Source of the DNA: Nemertoderma westbladi
Lineage: Eukaryota; Xenacoelomorpha; Nemertodermatida; Nemertodermatidae
DNA length: 43,696 nucleotides
NCBI GenBank assembly: GCA_032718475.1
Contig: JAUCBJ010001063.1
Span: 1-43,696, forward strand
Direction: 5' to 3'
Part shown: positions 1-11,080 of the stretch, piece by piece
How the letters are laid out: each line of letters opens with the position of its first letter
Numbering within the stretch: position 1 is the stretch's first letter
Program-made: the position numbers and the translations under genes
The notes under the pieces: model-generated
Database searches by the model: none
The model's input: only the letters and a program-made list of their open reading frames with translations
What the model was told of the DNA's origin: nothing

Positions 1-376
1 CTTCTGTATACTAGCTTTGACTCTCCCAGCTATAGTGATAGTATGCAACCTTGGGAGTTAATGTGCGGTCTTACGAGTAAATGTCAAGAGATTAGACTTC
101 ATGTTGCCTCCATTGATTCACTCTTCTTAACTTTATAAAATAACTCCACCCTTATTTAAAGTTTTAAAAATTATGACTTAGTCGACTAATTTTCCAAAAT
201 ATATTATAAAAACATATAATTTCTTGAATAAATAGACCTAATAGTAATAAATATTGTTGGCAAATACATTTATAATACTAATATAATAATTAGGGATAAA
301 TAATCCTAATACTAATATAAATGTTATGGATAAATAGTCCTAATACTATTATGAAAGGAACTCAAACAAACAAATG
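1..376. other. AT-rich gene-free flank with short imperfect repeats
   Basis: No gene is visible. Between about 225 and 355 the phrase 'ataaatagtcctaatacta' recurs in three diverged versions, an imperfect AT-rich tandem repeat. This is the 3' side of the minus-strand zinc-finger gene. I did not find a clear AATAAA signal for that gene here. Confidence 0.5.
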
Positions 377-1345
377 TCAATAGCGTCGTCCTGCGCGAGC
401 AAATACTGTACGAGAGTTTGATGTTATAGGTCTTCGAAAATAAGTAAAAGCTGGTTGATTTTCTTTAATTTCATCTTCCTCATTAACCAACTGTTTCTTA
501 ATTTCATTCAATTGTTCATTCATTTTCAGTAATTTACTTTTATTTCCCAGAACCTGTCTTAATATCTCTTCTCTATTTTCCTCATTTTCTTCCATTTGTT
601 TAATAAATTTCCGTATTTGATTTTTGTTTCCTAATATTTGTCTCAATATCTCTTCTTTATTTTCATCATTCTCTTCTAAATGTTTAATAATTTTCCGCAA
701 TTTATTCTTATTTCCAAGTAATTGTCTCAATATTTCCTTATTATTATCATTTTCATCATCTTCTTCACTTTCCTGACCTTCACTTTCTTCGTCCTCTTCA
801 TGACCTTCACTTTCTTCATCCTCTTTCTGACCTTCACTTTCGTCATCCTCTTCCCCGCCTTCACTTTCTTCATCGTCTTCCTGACCTTCGCTTTCTTCAT
901 TCTCTTCCTGACCTTCGCTATCTTCACCCTCTTCCTGACCTTCACTTTCTTCGTCATCTTCCTGACCTTCACTCACTTCGTTCTCAACCTCACTCTCTTC
1001 AACTTCATCCTGACCCTCACTATTTTCATTCTCCATCTCATCGTCCTCTTCTTCTTCACTTTCCTCACTCAAATTTTCATCATTTTCTAGGGGTAACTGT
1101 TTTTGTATCCTTTTCAAAATATTCATAACTTTATGAAATTTATTTTCTGTTGTCTGTTTTATCTTTAATATATCACGCTCAACTCTCTTTTTCTTTTCAT
1201 CTTCACTAAAAATATCTTCGGATTTTTTAAATTTCTTTGGTAATGGATCCATTAGTTTATCCTTTCTATGTCTTTCCATGTGACGAGATAGATTGTCTTG
1301 TCTCATTTCTTTATTACAAACCAAACATTTTTCATAACTAGGCAT
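377..1345 (-). CDS. Single C2H2 zinc-finger protein with acidic SEGQ repeats and leucine-rich helical repeats
   Basis: Unidentified 322-aa protein. The N-terminus carries one C2H2-type finger: C7 and C10, then H22 and H26 (C-x2-C-x11-H-x3-H). A basic stretch (about 28-62) is followed by a strongly acidic region (about 89-202). Within it a 9-residue SEGQ-E/D motif is repeated about nine times (109-191). Three 27-28-residue repeats follow (about 203-284), each with ILRQ-x-LGNK and then a charged, heptad-like helix. The tail is basic and aromatic and ends in RAGRRY. The start codon has A at -3 and lies about 140 bp downstream of a good TATA box, so I take it as a real gene rather than a repeat artefact. 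The antisense open frames here are shadows of the 27-bp repeat. A single N-terminal finger with a coiled-coil body would fit a mobile-element or virus-derived gene, or a host DNA-binding adaptor. I cannot choose between them. Confidence 0.65.
   Translation of the reverse strand: MPSYEKCLVCNKEMRQDNLSRHMERHRKDKLMDPLPKKFKKSEDIFSEDEKKKRVERDILKIKQTTENKFHKVMNILKRIQKQLPLENDENLSEESEEEEDDEMENENSEGQDEVEESEVENEVSEGQEDDEESEGQEEGEDSEGQEENEESEGQEDDEESEGGEEDDESEGQKEDEESEGHEEDEESEGQESEEDDENDNNKEILRQLLGNKNKLRKIIKHLEENDENKEEILRQILGNKNQIRKFIKQMEENEENREEILRQVLGNKSKLLKMNEQLNEIKKQLVNEEDEIKENQPAFTYFRRPITSNSRTVFARAGRRY
494..739 (-). repeat. Three 27-28-codon internal repeats
   Basis: This region encodes residues 203-284 of the zinc-finger protein. 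The core ILRQ-(L/I/V)-LGNK is followed by K/R-rich helical sequence and ends EEN-x-EN. The three copies differ at both DNA and protein level, so the duplication is older than the neighbouring acidic minisatellite. They probably form a helical or coiled-coil array. Confidence 0.7.
773..1021 (-). repeat. 27-bp in-frame coding minisatellite (SEGQ repeats)
   Basis: About nine copies of a 27-bp unit encode the nine-residue SEGQ-E/D-rich motif. Because the unit is a multiple of three, copy-number changes keep the frame. Differences among units are mostly E/D or Q/G/H exchanges. The opposite strand is open only because of the repeat. Confidence 0.8.
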
Positions 1346-1484
1346 TATATAGCAATGTCAATTGATATTATGAGTTTTCGATAAATGATTTTACATAATT
1401 TTAAATAAATAAAACTTTTATGAAAATAAATAAAACTTTTAAAAATAAAAATTAGAGAATGAATGGGAATGCGGTGACTGGGGG

Positions 1485-1492
1485 CTTTTATA
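1485..1492 (-). promoter_or_regulatory. TATA box (TATAAAAG) of the zinc-finger gene
   Basis: Minus-strand TATAAAAG, a perfect core-promoter TATA motif in a GC-rich context. It lies about 140 bp upstream of the start codon at 1345. Transcription would be expected to begin about 30 bp downstream, giving a 5' leader near 110 nt. Inferred from motif and position only. Confidence 0.45.
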
Positions 1493-1807
1493 GAGGGAGG
1501 TTAGAATGGAGTTGTGAAAGAAGAATAATCTATTGCAAGAGCAGATGTTTATTATAATTTCTTGGACGAATTGATGTAATAACGAAGCTGAAGGTTTGAA
1601 TAATTAAAGCTCTGTGGCATGCCCCATTCACGCAGGCCCCATTCACGCATTGATGTTTGGGTTAGTCATGCTATAGTTAATAAGAGCCCAAACAGCCACA
1701 GATTATTGAGGGATGACTCAGGGCCAAACTGGGCCGCACAGTGCCTATTGTATTGTATATTTCGTTTGTTATAGTACAATTTATTCATCTCGCGTCCCTA
1801 TCTGATT

Positions 1808-1856
1808 GATTTGTATCAAATTAAATTGCCTTTGGCAACATTATTTGATACAAATC
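1808..1856. repeat. Inverted repeat, 14-bp perfect arms
   Basis: The arm gatttgtatcaaat (1808-1821) is exactly complementary to atttgatacaaatc (1843-1856), with a 21-bp loop. First of three adjacent inverted repeats. Confidence 0.85.
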
Positions 1857-1860
1857 GATT

Positions 1861-1888
1861 GATTAAACAATTAATTAATTGTTTAATC
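1861..1888. repeat. Perfect 28-bp palindrome
   Basis: The half-site gattaaacaattaa (1861-1874) is followed immediately by its exact reverse complement (1875-1888). It runs on into further TTAATTAA-type simple sequence up to about 1919. Confidence 0.85.
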
Positions 1889-1921
1889 GACCAATTAATT
1901 AATTGATTAATTAATTAATGA

Positions 1922-1950
1922 CCTACTTAACACCCAAGGTGTGAAGTAGG
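1922..1950. repeat. Hairpin with 12-bp arms
   Basis: CCTACTT-a-ACACC (1922-1934), loop CAA, then GGTGT-g-AAGTAGG (1938-1950). There is one A/G mismatch inside the stem. Confidence 0.8.
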
Positions 1951-2952
1951 ACTAAACTGTCGCCGAAGTAGGGTAAACCATTACTACTTGCTTACCTTAC
2001 TTACATGCCTATAACTCCCATGTGATTCATTTGCGACTTATAAGTCAATACTTTAAAGGCATGTCACATCAATATGGCAGCAAAATAATTCTCATCAAAT
2101 TGTGTGTGGTGAAGATTTGGAGTAATGCATAGGGCGGGTTAAATCCTTATACTGTTGTTGTAAGGCCTGTTGGGTGTTTGTTAGGGAATGTCCTACGCTA
2201 CATGCTTCAGTATATTGGTTGTTGTTGTTGACAGCATAAATAAATTATTTGAATAAAGGCGTTCCTGAATGAAGAACTGTAGGTTTATGTAGGTAATATG
2301 TACGTCTGAACAAAACCTGTTACCTTATTACATCATTAATTACAGTTGCAACAGCTCAACTCCAATTTATGTAGGTAAGACAAAGCAAGCTATATAACAA
2401 TCTCGCTCTACTACATTACGACTCAATTACACCTACAGTACTGTGGGATCAGCTGATAATATTGGGCTGAAGGACATTTTTTCAAGTTGGTTAAAATTAT
2501 ATCTAATTTGAGGAATTCATAGTTCCATAAATCCAGTTGACCTAAAAACCTGATTTTTCACTACCTATTTTTTATTATTTTTAACTTGTATATTTTATAC
2601 AATTTTATTTTTCATACGGAACTTATATTTTAATAAAATTGCATTCATCTTGAACCCTTTTTATTTTAATAAAATAGGTAGCTATCATCTTTAATGCTAA
2701 CTTTTATAATTTTATAAAAAAATATAAATATGGAACTTGTATTCTTCGTTCTACTGATGAACTCGCTAATGCATTTAAATATGGTGATCCAATTACTCGT
2801 TACAACAGATTTGTAGAACTATTTGCGATATGTAGCTTTTATAACAAACTCCATCGCATTCAATAATTACACTCAAGAGCTAACCACATCCCCACCCACC
2901 ACCCTAAAATGTATTCAAGGGCTTATTCAATTAGGCCGTTTAATATTTTGGA

Positions 2953-2985
2953 GGTTCACCCAGCCATTGCATGGCTGGGTGAACC
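2953..2985 (+). repeat. Central hairpin of the array unit (unit 1 copy)
   Basis: The arm ggttcacccagccat (2953-2967) pairs exactly with 2971-2985 around a 3-base loop, tgc. The same hairpin is present in all ten units. In unit 9 only the loop/closing region has changed (ccatttcatgg). This is the most strongly kept palindrome of the unit. Confidence 0.9.
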
Positions 2986-4156
2986 AGGGTTTGAAATTTA
3001 ATAGATAAAATTTAAAGTACATCTGGCAATGCCCCTAATGCTTTGCATATAATATTTTAATTATTATTAAATATTTAATTAACCTTATTAGATGCTTTAG
3101 GCCAAAGATCATATTGATCATGCTCAAAGATCATAATAATGACCCATTTGGGCAAATTGACTGAAATTGTGTATATCACCCAATAGCGAACCCATTTCGA
3201 CCAAAAAGTTACTAATTTTAAATCAATATCGCTCATTTTGCCTTTTTGGTATAATATCGCCTACTTCCTGAAGGTGGCCATTTGCCTCTGATATTCGACT
3301 TGGCAGGCAGGGACCCGATTTTACGAAAATCCATTTATCTCAGCTTCCGCTGGGTCTTTTTGAAAATTTAAAAAATTGGCGAGCTCCTCTCATTGTTTCC
3401 CATCGATTGGCAGCATTAATTTCGATATTCCATCAATAAATCATTCTTAATTAGCGCTAATTACTAATTACTGCATTTTTTAACGACTAATTGATTTTCC
3501 TCTATAACTCGAGAACATCTTAATTTACGGTTCTGGGACCACTTCCGTTGGATAGATCTCGAGCCCCCCGACCATATCTCTTGTACATGTTTTTACTTTA
3601 AACGAATCCTTCCCGTAGTAATAGGCGAAAACAATATCGGCCAATCGGCGACCTTCGTTGGCCCCGTAGACCTCCTAGAATTAATTTTTTTCAATTTTTT
3701 ATTGGGTCCGTCAAGCATAATTCGGGGGTAAGGAACATTTTGTAGTTTGTAACTTTTCCGAAATTCCCACTCCTTCTAGGTGTATTTTGCGAAAGATCAA
3801 AAAGATCGTGTTTGACCTTGGCCCGATCGAGACCCCCGCATCGGATCGCTTAGAAAAAAGATGTGGCTGGAGTAAACCATATACCCCCTACGCGATCCAA
3901 GTGGCGCCGTTTCCCCAGGTATAGCCAGTTTGGCTAAAAACGAAATGTCCATTTTGGCGGGAAATTCAAATTTTTTAATTTTAAATCGCTTATAACTCGA
4001 GAACCGCTGGTCGGATCGGGCTCAAATTTTTTTTTAGTCAACTAAAAAGGGGGGTATTGTGGGGTACCTGTATCGGCGTTTTCCCCCAATATGCTCCCTT
4101 ATACCCTATCTCGGCCACACCGTACACTTTGGATAAGTTGGGAGAAATTGTTAGAG

Positions 4157-4231
4157 GAGGCGAGGCAGAGGTAGTGTTAGGTAGTGGTTAAAACCACCCG
4201 GCCTTCGGCCGGGACATGGTTTTTTCGCCTC
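4157..4231 (+). repeat. Nested terminal hairpin of the array unit (unit 1 copy)
   Basis: Three stacked stems: GAGGCGA (4157-4163) with TCGCCTC (4225-4231); AAACCA (4191-4196) with TGGTTT (4217-4222); CCCGGCC (4197-4203) with GGCCGGG (4207-4213) around a ttc or ttt loop. A 27-nt one-sided loop sits on the 5' side, and within it gtggtt can pair alternatively with aaccac. Found at the end of all units. Unit 9 disrupts the TGGTTT strand. A hairpin shortly before the element end is a Helitron-type feature, but a structured RNA is equally possible. Confidence 0.75.
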
Positions 4232-4238
4232 GTCTCGT

Positions 4239-5946
4239 CCAGTTGACCTAAAAACCTATCTATTTTTATTTTATTATTCTATTACTTTCATTTTTTTATA
4301 CTATTTTTTTTAATATGGAACTTTTTTTTCTAATAAAATAGCTTTCATCTTGAACTTTTATTCTAAGAAGATAGAAAAAATACTTTTGTCTTTCACGCTA
4401 ACTTGTATTTTTAATACAATTTTTTTTAATATGGAACTTGTATTCATTCTACTGATGAGCACCCTAATACATTTATATATAAGATGCTTTAGGCATTCCA
4501 ATTACTAGTTACAACCCAGAAATTTATAACGATTTACAATATGCTTTTATAACAAACTCCATCGCATTCAATAATTACACTCAAGAGCTAACCACATCCC
4601 CACCCACCACCCTAAAATGTATTTAAGGGCTTTTTCAATTAGGCCGTTTAGTATTTTGGTGGTTCACCCAGCCATTGCATGGCTGGGTGAACCAGGGTTT
4701 GAAATTTAAAAGATAAAATTTAAAGTACATCGGGCAATGCCCCTAATGCTTTGTATATAATATTTTAATTATTATATAATATTTAATTAACCTTATTAGA
4801 TGCTTTAGGCCAAAGATCATATTGATCATGCTCAAAGATCATAAAAATGACCCATTTGGGCAAATTGACTAAAATTATGTATATCACCCAATAGCGAACC
4901 CGTTTCGACCAAAAAGTTACTAATTTTAAATCAATATCACTCATTTTGCCTTTTTGGTATATTATCGCCTACTTCCTGAAGGTAGCCATTCGCCTGTGAT
5001 ATTCAACTTGGCAGTCAGGGACCCGATTTTACGAAAATCCATTTATCTCCGCTTCCGCTGGGTCTTTTTGTAAATTTAAAAAATTGGCGAGCTCCTCTCG
5101 TTGTTTCCCATCGATTGGCTGCGTTAATTTCTATATTCCATCAATTAATGCGTTCTTAATTAGCGCTAATTGCTAATTACTGCATTTTTTAACGACTCGT
5201 TAAATTTCCTCCATAACTCGAGAACTTCTTAATTTACGATTCCGGGACCGCTTCCGTTGGATAGATCTCGAGCTTCCCGACCATATCTCTTGTACATGTT
5301 TTTACTTTAAACGAATCCTTCCCGTAGTAATAGGCGAAAATAATATCGGCCAATCAGCGACCTTCGTTGGCCCCGTAGACCCCCTAGAATTAATTTTTTT
5401 CAATTTTTTATTGGGTCCGTCAAGCATAATTCGGGGGTAAGGAACATTTTGTAGTTTGTAACTTTTCCGAAATTCCCACTCCTTCTAGGTGTATTTCGCG
5501 AAAGATCAAAAAGATCGTGTTTGACCTTGGCCTGATCGAGACCCCCGCATCGGATCGCTTAGAAAAAAGATGTGGCTGGAGTAAACCATATACCCCCTAC
5601 GCGATCCAAGCGTCGCCGTTTCCCCAGGTATAGCCAGTTTGTCTAAAAACGAAATGTCCATTTTGGCGGGAAATTCAAATTTTTTAATTTTAAATCGCTT
5701 ATAACTCGAGAACCGCCGCTCGGATCGGGCCCAAATTTTTTTTTAGACAACTAATTAGGGGGGTATTGTGGGGTACCTGTATCGGCGTTTTCCCCCAATA
5801 TGCTCCCTTATACCCTATCTCGGCCACCTCGTAAACTTTGGGTATTAAGGAGAAATTGTTAGAGGAGGCGAGGCAATGGTAGTGTTAGGTAGTGGTTAAA
5901 ACCACCCGGCCTTTGGCCGGGACATGGTTTTTTCGCCTCGTCTCGT
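4239..5946 (+). repeat. Array unit 2 (type B)
   Basis: 1708 bp. The first half matches units 4, 5 and 8. The last part (ctaattagg, cctcgtaaactttgggtattaagg) matches unit 6 instead, so it is a chimera. Confidence 0.9.
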
Positions 5947-7662
5947 CCAGTTGACCTAAAAACCTATCTATTTTATTTTTAACTTGGTTAAACTTTTTAT
6001 TTTTTTTTTTATATAATTTTATTATTAATGGAACTTTTATTCTAATAAAATAGCTTTCATCTTGAACTTTTATTCTAAGAAAATAGAAAAAATACTTTTG
6101 TCTTTAACGCTGGCGCTATCTTGTATTTTTTGGACAATTTTTTTAATATAGAACTTGTATTCATTCTACTGGTGAGCACCCTAATACATTTAAATATAAG
6201 ATGCTTTAGGCATTCCAATTACTAGTTACAACCCAGAAATTTATAACGATTTACAATATGCTTTTATAACAAACTCCATCGCATTCAATAATTACACTCA
6301 AGAGCTAACCACATCCCCACCCACCACCCTAAAATGTATTTAAGGGCTTATTCAATTAGGCCGTTTAATATTTTGGAGGTTCACCCAGCCATTGCATGGC
6401 TGGGTGAACCAGGGTTTGAAATTTAATAGATAAAATTTAAAGTACATCTGGCAATGCCCCTAATGCTTTGCATATAATATTTTAATTATTATAAAATATT
6501 TAATTAACCTTATTAGATGCTTTAGGCCAAAGATCATATTGATCATGCTCAAAGATCATAAAAATGACCCATTTGGGCAAATTGACTGAAATTGTGTATA
6601 TCACCCAATAGCGAACCCATTTCGACCAAAAAGTTACTAATTTTAAATCAATATCGCTCGTTTTGCCTTTTTGGTATATTATCGCCTACTTCCTGAAGGT
6701 GACGATTCGCCTCGAATATTCGACTTGCCAGTCCCGGACCCGATTTTACGAAAATCCATTTATCTCCGCTTCCGCTGGGTCTTTTTGAAAATTTAAAAAA
6801 TTGACGAGCTCCTCTCATTGTTTCCCATCGATTGGCAGCGTTAATTTCGATATTCCATCATTAAATCATTCTTAATTAGCGCTAATTACTAATTACTGCA
6901 TTTTTTAACGACTCATTGATTTTCCTCCATAACTCGAGAAGATCTTAATTTACGATTCTGGGACCGCTTCCGTTTGATAGATCTCGAGCCTCCCGACCAT
7001 TTCTCTTGTACATGTTTTTACTTTAAACGATTCCTTCCCGTAGTAATAGGCGAAAATACTATCGGCCAATCGGCGACCTTCGTTGGCCCCGTAGACCCCC
7101 TAGAATTAATTTTTTTCAATTTTTTATTGGGTCCGTCAAGCATAATTCGGGGGTAAGGAACATTTTGTAGTTTTTAACTTTTTCGAAATTCCCACTCCTT
7201 CTAGGTGTATTTCGCGAAAGATCGAAAAGATCGTGTTTGACCTTTGCCCGATCGAGCCCCCCGCTTCGGATCGCTTAGAAAAAAGTTATGGCTGGACTAA
7301 CCCCTATACCCCCTACGCGATCCAAGTGTCGCCGTTTCCCCAGGTATAGCCAGTTTGTCTAAAAACGAAATGTCCATTTTGGCGGGAAATTCAAATTTTT
7401 TAATTTTAAATCGCTTATAACTCGAGAACCGCTGGTCGGATCGGGCCCAAATTTTTTTTTAGTCAACTAAAAAGGGGGGTATTGTGGGGTACCTGTATCG
7501 GCGTTTTCCCCCAATATGCGCCCTTATACCCTATCTCGGCCACCTCGTAAACTTTCTGTATTAAGGAGAAATTATTAGAGGAGGCGAGGCAGGGGTAGTA
7601 TTAGGTAGTGGTTAAAACCACCCGGCCTTCGGCCGGGACATGGTTTTTTCGCCTCTTCTCGT
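5947..7662 (+). repeat. Array unit 3 (type C)
   Basis: 1716 bp. The first part is shared with unit 6 (cttggttaaac). Its middle and 3' part share private variants with unit 9 (for example gtttgatagatc, tttttaactttttcg). Confidence 0.9.
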
Positions 7663-9371
7663 CCAGTTGACCTAAAAACCTATCTATTTTTATTTTATTA
7701 TTCTATTACTTTCATTTTTTTATACTATTTTTTTTAATATGGAACTTTTTTTTCTAATAAAATAGCTTTCATCTTGAACTTTTATTCTAAGAAGATAGAA
7801 AAAATACTTTTGTCTTTCACGCTAACTTGTATTTTTAATACAATTTTTTTTAATATGGAACTTGTATTCATTCTACTGATGAGCACCCTAATACATTTAT
7901 ATATAAGATGCTTTAGGCATTCCAATTACTAGTTACAACCCAGAAATTTATAACGATTTACAATATGCTTTTATAACAAACTCCATCGCATTCAATAATT
8001 ACACTCAAGAGCTAACCACATCCCCACCCACCACCCTAAAATGTATTTAAGGGCTTTTTCAATTAGGCCGTTTAGTATTTTGGTGGTTCACCCAGCCATT
8101 GCATGGCTGGGTGAACCAGGGTTTGAAATTTAAAAGATAAAATTTAAAGTACATCGGGCAATGCCCCTAATGCTTTGTATATAATATTTTAATTATTATA
8201 TAATATTTAATTAACCTTATTAGATGCTTTAGGCCAAAGATCATATTGATCATGCTCAAAGATCATAAAAATGACCCATTTGGGCAAATTGACTAAAATT
8301 ATGTATATCACCCAATAGCGAACCCGTTTCGACCAAAAAGTTACTAATTTTAAATCAATATCACTCATTTTGCCTTTTTGGTATATTATCGCCTACTTCC
8401 TGAAGGTAGCCATTCGCCTGTGATATTCAACTTGGCAGGCAGGGACCCGATTTTACGAAAATCCATTTATCTCCGCTTCCGCTGGGTCTTTTTGTAAATT
8501 TAAAAAATTGGCGAGCTCCTCTCGTTGTTTCCCATCGATTGGCTGCGTTAATTTCTATATTCCATCAATTAATGCGTTCTTAATTAGCGCTAATTGCTAA
8601 TTACTGCATTTTTTAACGACTCGTTAAATTTCCTCCATAACTCGAGAACTTCTTAATTTACGATTCCGGGACCGCTTCCGTTGGATAGATCTCGAGCTTC
8701 CCGACCATATCTCTTGTACATGTTTTTACTTTAAACGAATCCTTCCCGTAGTAATAGGCGAAAATAATATCGGCCAATCAGCGACCTTCGTTGGCCCCGT
8801 AGACCCCCTAGAATTAATTTTTTTCAATTTTTTATTGGGTCCGTCAAGCATAATTCGGGGGTAAGGAACATTTTGTAGTTTGTAACTTTTCCGAAATTCC
8901 CACTCCTTCTAGGTATATTTCGCGAAAGATCAAAAAGATCGTGTTTGACCTTCGCCCGATCGAGACCCCCGCATCGGATCGCTTAGAAAAAAGATGTGGC
9001 TGGAGTAAACCATATACCCCCTACGCGTTCCAAGCGTCGCCGTTTCCCCAGGTATTGCCAGTTTGGCTAAAAACGAAATGTCCATTTTGGCGGGAAATTC
9101 AAATTTTTTAATTTTAAATCGCTTATAACTCGAGAACCGCTGGTCGGATCGGGCCCAAATTTTTTTTTAGACAACTAAAAAGGGGGGTATTGTGGGGTAC
9201 CTGTATCGGCGTTTTCCTCCAATATGCTCCCTTATACCCTATCTCGGCCACACCGTACACTTTGGATAAGTTGGGAGAAATTGTTAGAGGAGGCGAGGCA
9301 GAGGTAGTGTTAGGTAGTGGTTAAAACCACCCGGCCTTTGGCCGGGACATGGTTTTTTCGCCTCGTCTCGT
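7663..9371 (+). repeat. Array unit 4 (type B)
   Basis: 1709 bp. Nearly identical to units 5 and 8. I see about one base difference to each: ggcaggcag versus ggcagtcag in unit 5, and gctaatt versus gcgaatt in unit 8. Confidence 0.9.
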
Positions 9372-11080
9372 CCAGTTGACCTAAAAACCTATCTATTTTT
9401 ATTTTATTATTCTATTACTTTCATTTTTTTATACTATTTTTTTTAATATGGAACTTTTTTTTCTAATAAAATAGCTTTCATCTTGAACTTTTATTCTAAG
9501 AAGATAGAAAAAATACTTTTGTCTTTCACGCTAACTTGTATTTTTAATACAATTTTTTTTAATATGGAACTTGTATTCATTCTACTGATGAGCACCCTAA
9601 TACATTTATATATAAGATGCTTTAGGCATTCCAATTACTAGTTACAACCCAGAAATTTATAACGATTTACAATATGCTTTTATAACAAACTCCATCGCAT
9701 TCAATAATTACACTCAAGAGCTAACCACATCCCCACCCACCACCCTAAAATGTATTTAAGGGCTTTTTCAATTAGGCCGTTTAGTATTTTGGTGGTTCAC
9801 CCAGCCATTGCATGGCTGGGTGAACCAGGGTTTGAAATTTAAAAGATAAAATTTAAAGTACATCGGGCAATGCCCCTAATGCTTTGTATATAATATTTTA
9901 ATTATTATATAATATTTAATTAACCTTATTAGATGCTTTAGGCCAAAGATCATATTGATCATGCTCAAAGATCATAAAAATGACCCATTTGGGCAAATTG
10001 ACTAAAATTATGTATATCACCCAATAGCGAACCCGTTTCGACCAAAAAGTTACTAATTTTAAATCAATATCACTCATTTTGCCTTTTTGGTATATTATCG
10101 CCTACTTCCTGAAGGTAGCCATTCGCCTGTGATATTCAACTTGGCAGTCAGGGACCCGATTTTACGAAAATCCATTTATCTCCGCTTCCGCTGGGTCTTT
10201 TTGTAAATTTAAAAAATTGGCGAGCTCCTCTCGTTGTTTCCCATCGATTGGCTGCGTTAATTTCTATATTCCATCAATTAATGCGTTCTTAATTAGCGCT
10301 AATTGCTAATTACTGCATTTTTTAACGACTCGTTAAATTTCCTCCATAACTCGAGAACTTCTTAATTTACGATTCCGGGACCGCTTCCGTTGGATAGATC
10401 TCGAGCTTCCCGACCATATCTCTTGTACATGTTTTTACTTTAAACGAATCCTTCCCGTAGTAATAGGCGAAAATAATATCGGCCAATCAGCGACCTTCGT
10501 TGGCCCCGTAGACCCCCTAGAATTAATTTTTTTCAATTTTTTATTGGGTCCGTCAAGCATAATTCGGGGGTAAGGAACATTTTGTAGTTTGTAACTTTTC
10601 CGAAATTCCCACTCCTTCTAGGTATATTTCGCGAAAGATCAAAAAGATCGTGTTTGACCTTCGCCCGATCGAGACCCCCGCATCGGATCGCTTAGAAAAA
10701 AGATGTGGCTGGAGTAAACCATATACCCCCTACGCGTTCCAAGCGTCGCCGTTTCCCCAGGTATTGCCAGTTTGGCTAAAAACGAAATGTCCATTTTGGC
10801 GGGAAATTCAAATTTTTTAATTTTAAATCGCTTATAACTCGAGAACCGCTGGTCGGATCGGGCCCAAATTTTTTTTTAGACAACTAAAAAGGGGGGTATT
10901 GTGGGGTACCTGTATCGGCGTTTTCCTCCAATATGCTCCCTTATACCCTATCTCGGCCACACCGTACACTTTGGATAAGTTGGGAGAAATTGTTAGAGGA
11001 GGCGAGGCAGAGGTAGTGTTAGGTAGTGGTTAAAACCACCCGGCCTTTGGCCGGGACATGGTTTTTTCGCCTCGTCTCGT
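9372..11080 (+). repeat. Array unit 5 (type B)
   Basis: 1709 bp, adjacent to its near-identical copy, unit 4. This is the only pair of neighbouring units that look like a fresh tandem duplication. Confidence 0.9.

Larger units (their letters stand above)
1493..2532. other. Gene-free DNA between the zinc-finger gene and the 1.7-kb array
   Basis: No coding sequence is recognised. It holds a short direct repeat (gccccattcacgca, near 1620-1650), the palindrome cluster at 1804-1950, and unremarkable AT-rich DNA. The last bases before the array (about 2500-2532) contain ttcatag, a possible splice acceptor for the methyltransferase exon that now lies 17 kb downstream. Confidence 0.5.
2533..4238 (+). 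repeat. Array unit 1 (type A)
   Basis: 1706 bp. Every segment I compared is identical to unit 10, including rare variants such as cctcctagaa and caagtggcgccg that other units lack. Central hairpin at 2953-2985, end hairpin at 4157-4231. Confidence 0.93.

Noticed and set aside
722-1090. Plus-strand 122-codon hydrophobic frame and a minus-strand 81-codon basic frame
   Set aside because: Both are shadows of the 27-bp coding repeat of the zinc-finger gene.
4450-4520. ctgatgag in array units as a hammerhead ribozyme core
   Set aside because: The GAAA box and the required stem II/III pairing do not follow at the expected distance.
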